64,000 bases of DNA from positions 3,862,026-3,926,025 of the forward strand of contig JASKMD010000018.1 of the NCBI GenBank assembly GCA_030144725.1, in the 5' to 3' direction. Below, in pieces: positions 10,806 to 20,998 of the stretch (its first letter is position 1; each line of letters starts with the position of its first letter). Made by a program: the position numbers and the translations under genes. Origin of the DNA: Haematococcus lacustris (taxonomy: Eukaryota > Chlorophyta > Chlorophyceae > Chlamydomonadales > Haematococcaceae). The notes below the pieces were generated by a model that ran no database searches, was not told the DNA's origin, and saw only the letters and a program-made list of their open reading frames with translations.

Positions 10806-13729
10806 TACATGTGCATCTCATGGTGTTTGCGATGAAGGTAGTGATTCAGTGTGTCAGATGAGAACTTGCCTTTAGTATGGTAGATATGGTCGGTTTTGAG
10901 GGTTTGGATTGTGTGCCCTGCAGCTCGTGCTTCTTGTGCTAAGTGTTGTAGGTGCTCTGCTAGCTGCTTGCAGTGGCTGATGACTGCGTGGTAGTCGATG
11001 CATTTTTTTCCCATGGCCATGTTGAAAGCATGTACTAGGCAGCACTCTTCGTATTGCCTTTCCATGTAGCTGGGGTCTAGGTTACGGGCCGTTACTGTGG
11101 GGTGAGCGGGGTCAACTGCTTTGGCGTTGTGACCGTGTCCTGTTTGTTCTACATGGCTGATGATGTGATGGATGTCCTTTTCAGCGCACATGCGCATCTG
11201 TTCCCGTGAGCGGGTGTTGGGCGTGATGACAAAGAGTTGATGCATATTCCGCATAGTCGCAGTGGGGATGTGAGAGAGGGGCGTCGGTGTTGTTTTCATG
11301 GAGTCCAGTAGGTTCCATGCGCCGTTAATGCACTTCATGGCCATGCTATGGCCTGGCTTTTTGCACAAAAATGTGTGTGTACCGTATTGGCCGGCGAGGT
11401 TTCCCAGGTTGTCAGCAGACCAGTCACTGGGTTGGTTGAGTTGGGCAATGCTTTGAACTGCTAGGCCGTAGTGGATACGTAAGTACATCTCAATGACTTC
11501 ATCGGAATAGCCGTCGACACCTCTTGCCATTAACCATGCGCCGCGCTCAAACTGATCAGTGAACTGAAGGAGCCTGTTCTCATAAAATAAGTCTATGTCT
11601 TGCATGGTGACCCATTCATGTCCCGCTGCATTGTTCAAGGAATAGACCTGGCACGCGGAGCTATGTCTGGCCTGCATGTAGTGCTCGTTTGTTGGGCCGG
11701 GGTTCGCTTCAACATCCCCAGCGGCGAGCAGTAGCCAGGCCATGTAAATGAGGGCAATAGTGGAGTAAACTGTGGTGATGACGCCCAACCACTGTGTAGC
11801 CGTAGCCAGCAAGCAAGAGGGTAGCATGGTATTGTGCACACCTTGCTTGCTAGTGATGCCTATCCTATAGATAGTGTAGCGATGCAACGTTGTGTTGTAG
11901 TGGTGGACGATAAGGGAGGCCCTTGGCCCACTATGGGTGAAGTGTCCATGTGTAGTCCAATTGTCCATGCACACAGAGAGACAGAGTAGAGTGTTGTGCC
12001 GTGGGGCGCTGCCATCCAGGTATGGGCAGAGGGGGAGGGCTGACATAACAATTACACCCTTCCACCTACGCACTCTCTTGACATGTTTGAGCAAGCAAGC
12101 TTTGGATTGGGAGGGGGTGGTAACCTGGGTGCGTTGGGAAGTGGTACGGAGATGGAGCCCGAGCATGCTAAAGAGAGCTATGGTAATGTGAACGAGATAC
12201 GCCTTACCCCCCACCACTTTGTTCATATCAAGAGGCAACACGTCACCATATATGTTATGTATGGGTGGTCCATGAGGTATCGGCCTGCCATGTAGCTGCT
12301 CATCCTCCGCTCCATTGGTGTGGGCATGGGGGTACCTGGAGCGGGGTAGCATGCCAGCGTGTGGTGCATACACAGCTGGTCCTGGCAGCATGATGGGCTG
12401 TGCACACGGCTGCTCAACCTCTGTCTCGTTGGTGTAGGCATGGGGGTACCTGGAGCATGGCAGCGGGTCAGCATGTGGTGTATACTTGGCTGTTCCTGGC
12501 AGCATGCTGAGCTGATCACAAGGCTGCTCCTGGGCGCCATGTCTTATGCCGGCCTGCATGTCAGCATGAGTGGCTGGCATCACTGTAGCGGCTGGCTGGT
12601 CATGCAAGGCTGTAGCAAGCAGGTCTGGCAGGTGCTGGTAAGGCTGAGCGCCATGTCTTATGCCGGCCTGCATGTCAGCATGAGTGGCTGGCATCACTGT
12701 AGCGGCTGGCTGGTCATGCAAGGCTGTAGCAAGCAGGTCTGGCAGGTGCTGGTAAGGCTGAGCGCCATGTCTTGTGCCGGCCTGCATGTCAACATGTGTG
12801 GTTGGCATCACTGTAGCGGCTGGCTGGTCATGCAAGGCTGTAGCAAGCAGGGCTGGCAGGTGGTGGTAAGGTTGAGCGCCATGTTTTGTGCCGGCCTGCA
12901 TGTCAACATGAGTGGTTGGCATCACTGTAGCGGCTGGCTGGTCATGCAAGGCTGTAGCAAGCAGGGCTGGCAGGTGGTGGTAAGGCTGAGCGCCATGTCT
13001 TGTGCCGGCGTGCATGTCAACATGGGTGGTTGGCATCACTGTAGCGGCTGGCTGGTCATGCAAGGCTGTATCAAGCAGGGCTGGCAGGTGGTGGTAAGGC
13101 TGAGCGCCATGTCTTGCGCTGGCCTGCATGTCAACATGAGTGGTTGGCATCACTGTAGCAGCTGGCTGGTCATGCAAGGCTGTATCAGTCAGGGCCGGCG
13201 GGTGGTGGTAAGACTGAGCGTCGTGTCTTATACAGGCCTGCAAACAAGGGTATGTGTTCATTTGCCCTGGTTGTGTATCCTTCAATTGTGCCTTTACAGG
13301 AGGCCTTTGTTTGAGTGGGGGAACATAGATGTTGAGAATAGCATCTGAGATGGGGTTGCATGTTGGCAGCAGAACATTAGTGGTTGCAGTCCGATGGTGG
13401 AACCTGGGCATAGCACTGCTTGCATTCGCGGGCAATTGCCCTGGAGACGAGATAAGGCTAGGCTGGGTGTACCAGCTTTCGCGCAGACTTGGGCCTGTGC
13501 CCGGAGCCAACCTGTCTGCACGGTCACCGATTGTGGTGCCTTCTGAGTGAATTGACAAGCGGCTGGAGGTGGCTTTGGTAGGCCAACCCCCGAGCGCGCC
13601 CCAACTCCACCCAGTGCAGAACAGGGTCAAGACAGCAAATAGGAGGAACAACGCAGGCCGTCGTCTACCTGCTGCGCCTCCCATCGCCTTGTCTTGACCT
13701 CGCTCAGGGTCGGACGAAACTTCGCTCAT
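10806..13729 (-). CDS. LINE ORF, N-terminal part: repeats, membrane segments, 2A-like motif, cysteine-protease-like domains
   Basis: Starts at the ATG at 13729; about 974 residues are read before the TA element. A hydrophobic stretch lies at residues about 25-48. Six 38-residue tandem repeats occupy about 165-393, followed by two Pro/His/Tyr-rich repeats. Hydrophobic segments precede residue 671, where a membrane-like stretch ends in GDVEANPGP (D672-P679), which matches the 2A consensus D(V/I)ExNPGP. After it comes a domain with Cys693 in ACQVYSLNN, His794 in PGHSMAMK and Asp809 in NLLDSM, an arrangement like Josephin or other papain-fold proteases. A second possible protease domain starts at Cys896-Cys897 and is cut by the inserted element. 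The frame also runs on about 34 codons into that element, which I treat as non-native. The protease assignment is by motif only. Confidence 0.75.
11693..11716 (-). other. 2A-like ribosome-skipping motif (DVEANPGP)
   Basis: These eight codons, directly preceded by codons for LLLAAG, give a perfect D-V-E-x-N-P-G-P core. In characterised 2A peptides translation skips the Gly-Pro bond and releases two proteins from one ORF. Here it would separate the repeat and membrane region (about 678 residues) from a product starting with Pro679 that carries the protease, endonuclease and RT domains. 2A-like motifs are known from other non-LTR retrotransposons. Activity in this element is inferred. Confidence 0.8.
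12551..13234 (-). repeat. Six tandem 114-bp repeats inside the LINE ORF
   Basis: The string ggcctgcatg recurs (once with a substitution) at 12551, 12665, 12779, 12893, 13007 and 13121, with a partial unit at 13235. The period is exactly 114 bp, or 38 codons. Copies differ by scattered substitutions and no frameshift, so the repeat is kept in frame. The encoded unit is rich in His, Gln and Thr and includes LHDQPAATVMPTTH. Confidence 0.95.
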
Positions 13730-13927
13730 TCTGCTCCTTTTCGGACGCTGCGCCGGGTCCTGCGGCCCGTTTAAGCTGCCGTCGTTACTAGGAAGCGTAG
13801 TCGTGAGTTGAAGTTACGGTCCGAAAAAAAGTCGGCATGGGCCAATAGTCTCATTCCGAGGCGAACCGTGTACAAAAAAACACCCCCTCAAAATCGATAG
13901 TTGTGCACTAATTTGCGTGTGTGTTAC
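13730..13927 (-). other. LINE 5' untranslated region and junction with the older host sequence
   Basis: No coding sequence seen. The LINE 5' end must lie here, but no target duplication can be recognised because the 3' end is outside the window. A transposase-like exon ends with a GT donor at 13927-13926, so the LINE may sit in that gene's intron. Confidence 0.4.
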
Positions 13928-14849
13928 CATGAGAAGGCGAGCTCTGCTGACCATGGCCTCTGTGTTGTTGCGCTGCCGCTTGTTGGTGAGGCGGTACCAT
14001 AGCTTGACATTGCGGTGGCTAGCCTCAAAGAACTGGGCATGGACATCCATCATGCCACCCATGTCACGGATGGTATCCACAACGTGGCCCATCATCACTC
14101 CTACAAATTAATCCCTGCGTCCGTCCCTGCGTGTTGACCGACCTTGTCCGATCGGGCTGAAATTTTGATAGATGGTAGTTTGCAGAATATAAAACATTTA
14201 ATTCTGAAGAAATATTTTAAAAAGATCAAAGGCGGCTGCGCTGTGGCCCTGTGGCTAGAGTGTAGGAATAAGTGCAGGGATAGGTTGCGGGCCACAGCGC
14301 AACAGTTGTTGATTTTTTCAAAATATTTTTCTTGGAAAATATGTTTTATTTTCTGAAAACTGTCATCTATCAAATTTTCAGCCCGATCGGACAAGGTCGG
14401 TAGAACGCAGGGACAAACGCAGGGACTAAATTGTAGGAGTGATGTGATACTTGATGGTATCACCCTCACTGTCCTGTAGGAGGTAGAGGATGCAAGAGTT
14501 GTATGACCGCACTGAGTCTGGCAGCAAGGTGCGTGCACACCATACTTACCATGTGTGCTGCAAACACGCTTCTAAAACTGTTGTGAAAGTGAAGAATAGC
14601 CATGTCGATGGCAACGAGGTCATCCTCTGTGATGACAGAGCTGCAGTTCTTGCGGAATATCAGGGTGTATGCTTGCAGGTACCTGTTAGTAGGTAGGCAG
14701 GTGGGTAGGCATGCATGCAGATGGGCTGGCTGGCAGATGAGCTACTTACCTCAAGAATGCCTCACTCATGCTTGGGTGGATGTCATTTAAGAAGTGGGGC
14801 ATCAGCACCATCATGTTGCGCTGCTCTTTTGCTTGAGTCCTGGCTGCCT
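13928..14849 (-). pseudogene. Transposase-like gene (TNP2/KDZ-type C-terminal region?), exon disrupted by a MITE
   Basis: Three minus-strand exons join in phase: 14849-14750, 14682-14550, and 14473-14444 continued at 14093-13928. They code for segments such as MMVLMPHFLNDIHPSMSEAF, FRKNCSSVITEDDLVAIDMA and FEASHRNVKLWYRLTNKR. Donors GTAAGT and pyrimidine-rich CAG acceptors are clear. The KYHMMGHVV...FFEASHRNVK layout resembles the late part of TNP2/KDZ-family transposases, but I recognise it only loosely. The third exon is split by a 346-bp inverted-repeat element full of stops, so this copy should not be functional. Upstream exons beyond 14849 and downstream ones past 13927 were not found; the LINE lies just downstream. 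Confidence 0.5.
14096..14441. mobile_element. 346-bp MITE with ~75-bp terminal inverted repeats
   Basis: Both ends read CACTCCTACAA inward and stay similar for about 75 bp (14096-14170 and 14367-14441), including CCGACCTTGTCCGATCGGGC. The interior is AT-rich with no ORF of note. AT flanks both ends (14094-14095, 14442-14443). Setting aside the element and one AT leaves the host exon in frame, which supports these borders. The superfamily is undecided: a 2-bp AT duplication fits no standard class well. Confidence 0.85.
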
Positions 14850-14959
14850 CTGCAGCAAGCAAGCAGGCAAGCAAATGCCCATCAAGCAAGGCCATGGATT
14901 GGAGCAGGGTCATGGAGTGAAATGATGGAGTGGCGCACACACTCCCTTGCCTGTGAAGT

Positions 14960-16425
14960 ATGATCCAGGGCATGGGATCTGGAAGTCATGAGCTCGTGGT
15001 ACTTCAGCTGAACTTGATGACGGAGGTTGGAGACCACAACCGCACTGTGTGGCGGCAGTTCTGGGAAATGGAGGCAGCGACGGTTGGAGGAGCAGTGAGA
15101 AAGTGTGGGGAGCGACTATTCAGACATGTGGAGACATCGCAGGGCACAAAGGATGTGACCAATCAGGTGAGCAACCCATGTAACCTAGCCTAGTCCTTGC
15201 TTGCATCACAGCCTAACCCTTGAGTCAATTCCTTTGACTACCCTCATGCCTTTGTCCATGTATCCAGTTCGTCGTGTACTGCAAGGTGAAGGGCATCATA
15301 GTGCCCAAGGACCCACAAGCGGACTATGCCTTCAAGCAGTTTGTGAAGAGGGAGTTTGAGGCTGCAAGCAAGTCCTTGGGGGCACCCGCCCTGCGCACTG
15401 CAATTGGCAACCCAGTGGGCAGCTTGGCCTTCTTGGTTGCGTGCGCAGCTGGCTTTGACAAGGACTCCGTGGTTGACCACCAACTAAAGGAGGGCCTAGC
15501 AGGCAAGCCGGTGATGCCATTGCTGCTGGTGGATCACATGGCCTTCACTAGCTTCAAGGTACGCTTGCCTGCATGGCGCAAAGTGTAGCAACATGTGCAT
15601 GCTAGCCGCATGAGACCTACAATTGCTCTCAATGTGTGCAGCTATACTACCGCCTTACGGACCTCTATAGGCAGGTCACCGGTGAGAAGGAGCCCTACAA
15701 AGAGCTGATGGCCTCCAACCACAATGCATTGATGTTGCAGTTCCGTGAAGTGCTATTGAAAGAATGCAAAGCGTTCGGTTGGGAGAACATTGACAATGTG
15801 CGCGTGTGCGGCATGCAAGGTGAGTACTTGCTAGCACCTATTAGCATAGGGCGCGTTTCCAATGGACGGAGAAAAGAGAAAAGAGATCGCCCATGTGCAT
15901 GAATTCAAACGCGTTTCCAATGGACGGAGAAAAGAGAAAAGAGATGCATGGAAGTCCACTTTGTAGCCGCCGCCAACGTCTTCATTGACCTAAACACGAG
16001 CTGCCCAGCAACATGGATAGCAATAGCAGCAGCGGTGACAGCGGAAGTAGTGACAACAGCCAACGTCTTCGAGAATTCTTCTACCGCAACCTGCTGGCCA
16101 ACACGCGGGCCTTTGCCCTCCTTGCCCGCCGGTAAGCAAGCAAGCAGGCATCCGATGCAGATTTCAATCGTAGGTTGCATGAGGCCCAACGGCAGTTCCC
16201 TCATCCGGCACACCGTGGACAAGTGCCAGCTGCAGCTCTGCAAGAGGGTAGGGACATTCGTGATGCTGTTCTTTTGTTTGCAGCTATGGGTTGATGTCGG
16301 TCGTGTGTCTTCTGTTTCTTCTCCGTGCATTGGAAACGCGCCCATAGTGCCAAGGCATGGGCTCATGCATACTGATGCCTTCCGTACTTTCTCTTGCAGG
16401 AGCAGCCATGGCGCACAGGAGCTAA
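14960..16425 (+). CDS. Unrecognised spliced gene, ~208 residues
   Basis: Four exons fit in phase: 14960-15166, 15268-15558, 15642-15819 and 16400-16425, with GTGAGC, GTACGC and GTGAGT donors and CAG acceptors. The reading frame has no stop until TAA at 16423. The product is soluble-looking, with segments such as KVKGIIVPKDPQADYAFKQF and LYYRLTDLYRQVTGEKEPYK and no membrane segment or familiar motif. The start at 14960 follows an in-frame TGA at 14954, but an earlier exon cannot be excluded. The last intron contains a Harbinger-like element (15849-16343). It is divergent from the broken transposase-like gene, so it could be that element's accessory gene. No function assigned. Confidence 0.6.
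15849..16343 (+). mobile_element. 495-bp PIF/Harbinger-like non-autonomous element in an intron
   Basis: Ends read GGGCGCGTTTCCAATG inward on both sides, and similarity continues to about 26 bp (CGGAGAA). The element is flanked by ATA (15846-15848, 16344-16346), a 3-bp duplication as in PIF/Harbinger, though TWA is the usual site. The left end contains a second direct copy of the TIR region at about 15909-15945. It lies wholly inside the intron 15820-16399 of the host gene. Confidence 0.75.
16013..16294 (+). pseudogene. Remnant coding frames inside the Harbinger-like element
   Basis: An ATG at 16013 opens 39 codons (ending TRAFALLAR) up to a GTAAGC at 16132. A second open stretch, 16148-16294, encodes ASDADFNRRLHEAQRQF and ends at TGA 16292. 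The 16-29 bases between them are too short for a normal intron. The composition looks coding and may be the start of the parent element's transposase or partner ORF. This is inferred; no catalytic motif is present. Confidence 0.4.
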
Positions 16426-18012
16426 GCGAGGGGGTGGAGAGGGGAGGGTGGACCAGGTCAGTGACCCATACATGTAGTGTTCCCCTTCCCCCTAATCATA
16501 TACCACCAACCACCACCTCCAAGTTTGTCATCCCAATTGCTCCCCACTCACCCCACATCAGCCATACAAGTCCTGCCACCCATTGACATTGACACTACTG
16601 ACTGCATGGCGTGGCATGTTTCTCTCTTGCAGGTTAGGGGTTAGGGTTAGGGGCTCATCAGAGAGCCCCGAGACTTGTCCTTGTCCGGGTTCCAACCTGA
16701 CACGTTCAGCATTGGCGCAGATGAAGCCCAATCAACAGCATTGCATGGCATGCCTACCCTTTCTTTCCAAGCATGCTATAGGCATGCCCAATGTCATGGC
16801 AGCAAGCGTATTACTCTTGATGCAGACTTGGTGCTCTGGCAGTAGGCCTTGTACGGTGGAAGAAGGTTTGCTTGCTTGGGCAATAGGTGCTTGCTTGGGC
16901 AATAGGCCTTGTACGGTGGCAGAAGCTTACTGGCTAGCTTAGGCATTAAGCTAGTGTAACATGAGTGTCCAGCAATTATCGATCCCCCATCGATTCGATG
17001 GATGCAACCGACTCGAACAGGCCTCGAACAGACCTCGAAATCACAAAAATCGATACCCCCATCGAATCGATCAGCTAACCCCATCGACGCAATGGGCCGA
17101 ATTCAGTCGGCGTCGAACCCCCCTATCGGTCCGCAATCGAGGCGGGATCGATGGGGGGGAAAATGTCCGACGCCTAGCCACAGGTCTGTGTATGGTTATG
17201 GTAGCGATAGCTGCTAGAACCGGAATCTTCACACCAGACATGTTTGCCTGATGGTGTCAGCTTGGTAGGCAACAGATTTCCAAGCAACCACTGTAATGAC
17301 CTAAACCATTGGTGGCTCCCGTGACCCATTTCTAAAGCGTCCTACACACCCTGGGCTAAGCAACCTGTACTCAGCCTTGCAGCTGGAAGTTGCAGCCTGT
17401 GGAACAAGGGACCCCCGTTCCTGAACCCTCCTCCTTAGCACCATGAACACGCTGAGCTTCTTTATGATTAGAGAGACTATGGTCATGGAGGCTAGAAAAT
17501 GAGCAGGGCAGGAGGCTCATGGCAGCGTGTGACGATTTCACCCTCATTTCGCGGACGGCGCGCGGCGTTCAATAGTGGCCGATGCGTAGGCCAGCAGCTG
17601 CGATTGTCAGTCGGGGGCAGTTGCAGCTCCAAATCGCGCGAAGCCATCGCATCGCACAGAAGCATTGACGAGCCGCAGTAGAGAACTAGTCTGTAAGTTC
17701 TAGTTGCGCAAGCGCTTTGATGGATCGCTGCACTCCACCCAGCGCCGACAGGGAGACAGTCTTACCCAACCCTGGTGGACCTTTGGACAAGGAATGATTA
17801 GCTCAAATGGGCATTATGTACTCACTGTTCATCTGTCTCGCAAATGTCGCGTCAGACACGCAAGCTTTGACGCACTTTTGGGCGGACTCGATGCCATGTA
17901 GTTGCGACTGCCATTTGACGCAACTGCTTCCATTCACCGCAGCTGCAATCCACATTTGCAATATTGCATGCATGTCCACCCCACCGCATGCAACCGCAGG
18001 CAGCCGTAGGCA
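16426..18012. other. Intergenic stretch without a convincing gene
   Basis: Contains a short TTAGGG-like run (16631-16652), a local direct repeat of CTTGCTTGGGCAATAGG near 16870-16910, and a TCGA-rich block (16976-17160). No exon chain with good splice signals was found on either strand. Confidence 0.5.
16976..17160. repeat. TCGA/ATCGAT-rich block
   Basis: About 185 bp unusually dense in TCGA, with ATCGAT occurring several times and CCCCCATCGA near both ends in opposite orientation. No coding sequence. It could be an old inverted-repeat element or a methylation-prone island; not resolved. Confidence 0.45.
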
Positions 18013-19848
18013 ATGGCCACTACCGACATCGCAGCTGTTGCGGCGTTTGCCTACTCAGCCTGGCAGGTCGTAGGAGGCTGGTACCGCTTCAAGGCTGCTC
18101 AAAACAAGCGTGCAGCAAAGCAGGACATCTTTGAAGCCCTCAACCAGGTACACCGTCAGTGGGGCAACCCGGGCGACAGGAGAGTCAGCGCCAGCAGCAA
18201 GAATCACAGGGTCTGTGGAGGACATGAATGCATGGCAACGGCATGGAGGTGTAGGGTTAGGGTCAGGGCTAAGGGTTGTGTCTGACTAGCGGGGAGGGCA
18301 TTGACATGGGGGCCATCTTGTAGACCTGATGTCAGCCAGCCTGAGACCTGCGATGCAAGCTGCAAGCATGCAGACAAGCAGCTTGCACCTCATGCCCAAG
18401 ACACTACACCAGAGCAGCAGCAGCAGCTGCAGGGGAAGCTGCTCCTGCATCAGCAGGAGAGGCAGCATCAGCCTAGGGCAGCCGCTGCAACAGCAGGAGA
18501 GGCAGCAGCAGCAGGAGGAGCAGCCGCCGCCGCAAGGGGTCCAGGGGCAAGGGGCCCGAGTGACACTGTGGCAACAGCGGGAGAGGGTCACCCGCAGTGG
18601 CAGCAGCTAAAGGCCAGTGCTGCAGCAATAGGCTGGCGCTGGGACTCCGGCTGCCAGCAGCAGGCCAGGCTGCTGCTCCATAGGCATGTCTAGCCAACAC
18701 TGCAAGGCACCAGGGTAGCGCGTCCCGTATAGTGCACCTCTCCTACAAGACGCCACCCTGGCAGCACAGGGCCTTGAATGCATGCAGTGCGCCATGCAGA
18801 CGTGGCAGGTCACCTCCCCCTCACTGGCACTACCACACTGGTGATGGAGATGTTCATTCAACACCCTGGCCCTGGCATACCCAATCCATCACAGCCTGCT
18901 GCATGGCGCAACTTCCACCCAGCTCCCCACCGCCCTCCTGCCTGCTCACCCCCCGCCCGCCTGCCTCCTTGCTGCAGGCGCTGAAGAAGGCCGCTGCGTC
19001 AGGCCAGCGACCCGAGGGGCCCGAGTACGGCGCTGGGTGCCGGGGCAGTGACCAAGGCCATGTGCTTGCCGGCTGGCCTGGTCTCAGCGCTGACGCCAAG
19101 GCCCAGCTGCTGGAGGACCTGGTGGGCTGTGCCCTGCTGCTATGGACCTCGCCTGTAAAGGTCGGGGGGGGGTGGGGGGCAAGAGGGAGGGTCAGGGGCG
19201 GGGTGGGGTGGGGTAGGGGGCAAGAGGGAGGGTCAGGGGCGGGGTGGGGTGGGGTGGGGGCAGGGGGAAGGTCAACGTACGGCATTGGTTGGGAGGCATG
19301 AGGCGATAGTTGCACCCGCATATAGATGGTTTGCTGCTGCTGGTGCATGATGCAAGCAGCTGATCTGTGTGGCATGCATAGTTACATGGCTGCCACACAT
19401 CACACACGACCTCCTGGCCAGGCAGACACAGGTGCGTGCAACTGCTGGCCGAGTTGATAGTCAGCTTCCACCACGCCCCCCACATGGCATGGCTGAGCTT
19501 GTTTGGGGTACGTTCACACAGGCTCCTCACCCTCACCGGTGTGGGATCACACATTCCCTGTCGCGCTTTCTCTCGCAACGTGGCGTATGATGCGTGACAC
19601 GCATGTCACACTCACAGGCAACCGAGTGTGATGCTTGAGGTTTTGACCGTCTCTCCATATTTCCCACTCTGTTGTGCTGTGAGTGCCCACAGCGGTTGCG
19701 AGAGGGGCGCGTGTCGTGGGCAAGCCTCAGCCCTGGCGAGCAGTGGCAGCTGCTGCACTGGTTGGATGGGCTGCCACTGGGCAAGCTGGTGCAATCAGTG
19801 AAGGAGCAGGAGGAGTTGCTGCAGCTGTCAGAGGCCTGGGTGTGGGAG
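18013..19848 (+). CDS. Unrecognised gene, 5' part (continues into scaffold gap)
   Basis: The ATG at 18013 starts an exon to 18147 whose product begins with a hydrophobic stretch (IAAVAAFAYSAWQVVGGWY), possibly a signal anchor. Later exons are 18978-19160, 19432-19507 and 19693-19848, coding for alpha-helical sequence such as AELIVSFHHAPHMAWLSLFG and LPLGKLVQSVKEQEELLQ. The first, second and fourth exons are phase 0. The third needs a phase-2 entry, so one splice site there is still wrong. The gene runs into the N gap at 19858. No family recognised. It converges with the OMA1-like gene on the other strand. Confidence 0.55.
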
Positions 19849-19857
19849 GTCAGTGGG

Positions 19858-20357
19858 NNNNNNNNNNNNNNNNNNNNNNNNNNNNNNNNNNNNNNNNNNN
19901 NNNNNNNNNNNNNNNNNNNNNNNNNNNNNNNNNNNNNNNNNNNNNNNNNNNNNNNNNNNNNNNNNNNNNNNNNNNNNNNNNNNNNNNNNNNNNNNNNNNN
20001 NNNNNNNNNNNNNNNNNNNNNNNNNNNNNNNNNNNNNNNNNNNNNNNNNNNNNNNNNNNNNNNNNNNNNNNNNNNNNNNNNNNNNNNNNNNNNNNNNNNN
20101 NNNNNNNNNNNNNNNNNNNNNNNNNNNNNNNNNNNNNNNNNNNNNNNNNNNNNNNNNNNNNNNNNNNNNNNNNNNNNNNNNNNNNNNNNNNNNNNNNNNN
20201 NNNNNNNNNNNNNNNNNNNNNNNNNNNNNNNNNNNNNNNNNNNNNNNNNNNNNNNNNNNNNNNNNNNNNNNNNNNNNNNNNNNNNNNNNNNNNNNNNNNN
20301 NNNNNNNNNNNNNNNNNNNNNNNNNNNNNNNNNNNNNNNNNNNNNNNNNNNNNNNNN
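19858..20357. other. Assembly gap of 500 N
   Basis: Exactly 500 undetermined bases, a conventional scaffold-gap length rather than a measured distance. G-rich repeats on both sides (19161-19265, 20358-20760) probably caused the break. The 3' exons of both converging genes are likely lost here. Confidence 0.99.
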
Positions 20358-20998
20358 GGGGGGGCGGGGGGAGCGCCATGGCTCAGGGGCCAGGGGGCGT
20401 GCGGGAGGGGTGGTCACCAGGGATCGCTGACCTTCACCGCTGACCCCCTGCCCCCCCCCTGACCCCCTGCCCCCCCCCCCCTGGTCTGCCGGCTGCTCTG
20501 CTGCTCTGCACCCCACAGCCCCGCATGAGCCCTGCAGGGGCCAGGGGGCGGGGGAGCTGTGGGGGGCCTGGTCAGCTGACCTGGGTCGGCTGTGCACTGT
20601 GTCCGCTGAGGGGGTACAGGGTAGGCAGGGGTCAGGGGGTGCGTCAGGGGGGCCAGGGTCACAGCCTGGGGGGGGAGGGGGAGGGGAGGCTGGGGGCGGC
20701 AGGGGGCCACAGGGCTGAAGGCCTCAGCCTCAATACACCTTGCGTCGCAGCTTAGGGGGCCTAAGGGCCTCACCCGCCATGAACTGGCAGGTGAGGCTGG
20801 GGACGAACTGAGTGCTCTGCCCCCTGCCCCCTGCCCCCTGCCCCCTGACCCCTGCCGGCAGGTGAACCCATGTCCGCCCATGTCAGTGCCCAGCCTGCCG
20901 CTGCAGCCATGCCAGCAGGCGAGGCAGGGCCGGGCGGGGGTGGGCAGGGGGCTGATGCTGGCTGCCCCCCCCTGGTCAGTGGCCCCTGCTCCCCCCAC

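Larger units (their letters stand above)
1..13800 (-). mobile_element. APE-type non-LTR retrotransposon (RandI/Dualen-like), interrupted by two nested insertions
   Basis: A minus-strand LINE whose 5' region begins somewhere between about 13730 and 13926 and whose 3' end lies beyond position 1. Its coding frame runs 13729-10806, 9883-7167 and 651-1. The two gaps are a 922-bp TA-flanked element and a 6515-bp Ty3 element. Removing each insertion with one copy of its target duplication leaves the frame continuous and without stops, giving about 2,095 codons up to the window edge. Domains in order are an N-terminal repeat region, a 2A-like motif, two papain-fold cysteine-protease-like regions, an APE endonuclease and a reverse transcriptase. 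Algal Dualen/RandI elements are known to combine extra enzymatic domains with an APE endonuclease, so that clade is my inference. No tail or RLE endonuclease can be seen because the window ends inside the RT. Confidence 0.85.

Noticed and set aside
16631..16652. TTAGGG-like run as a telomere remnant
   Set aside because: Only two or three units, and the expected chlorophycean telomere unit is TTTTAGGG.
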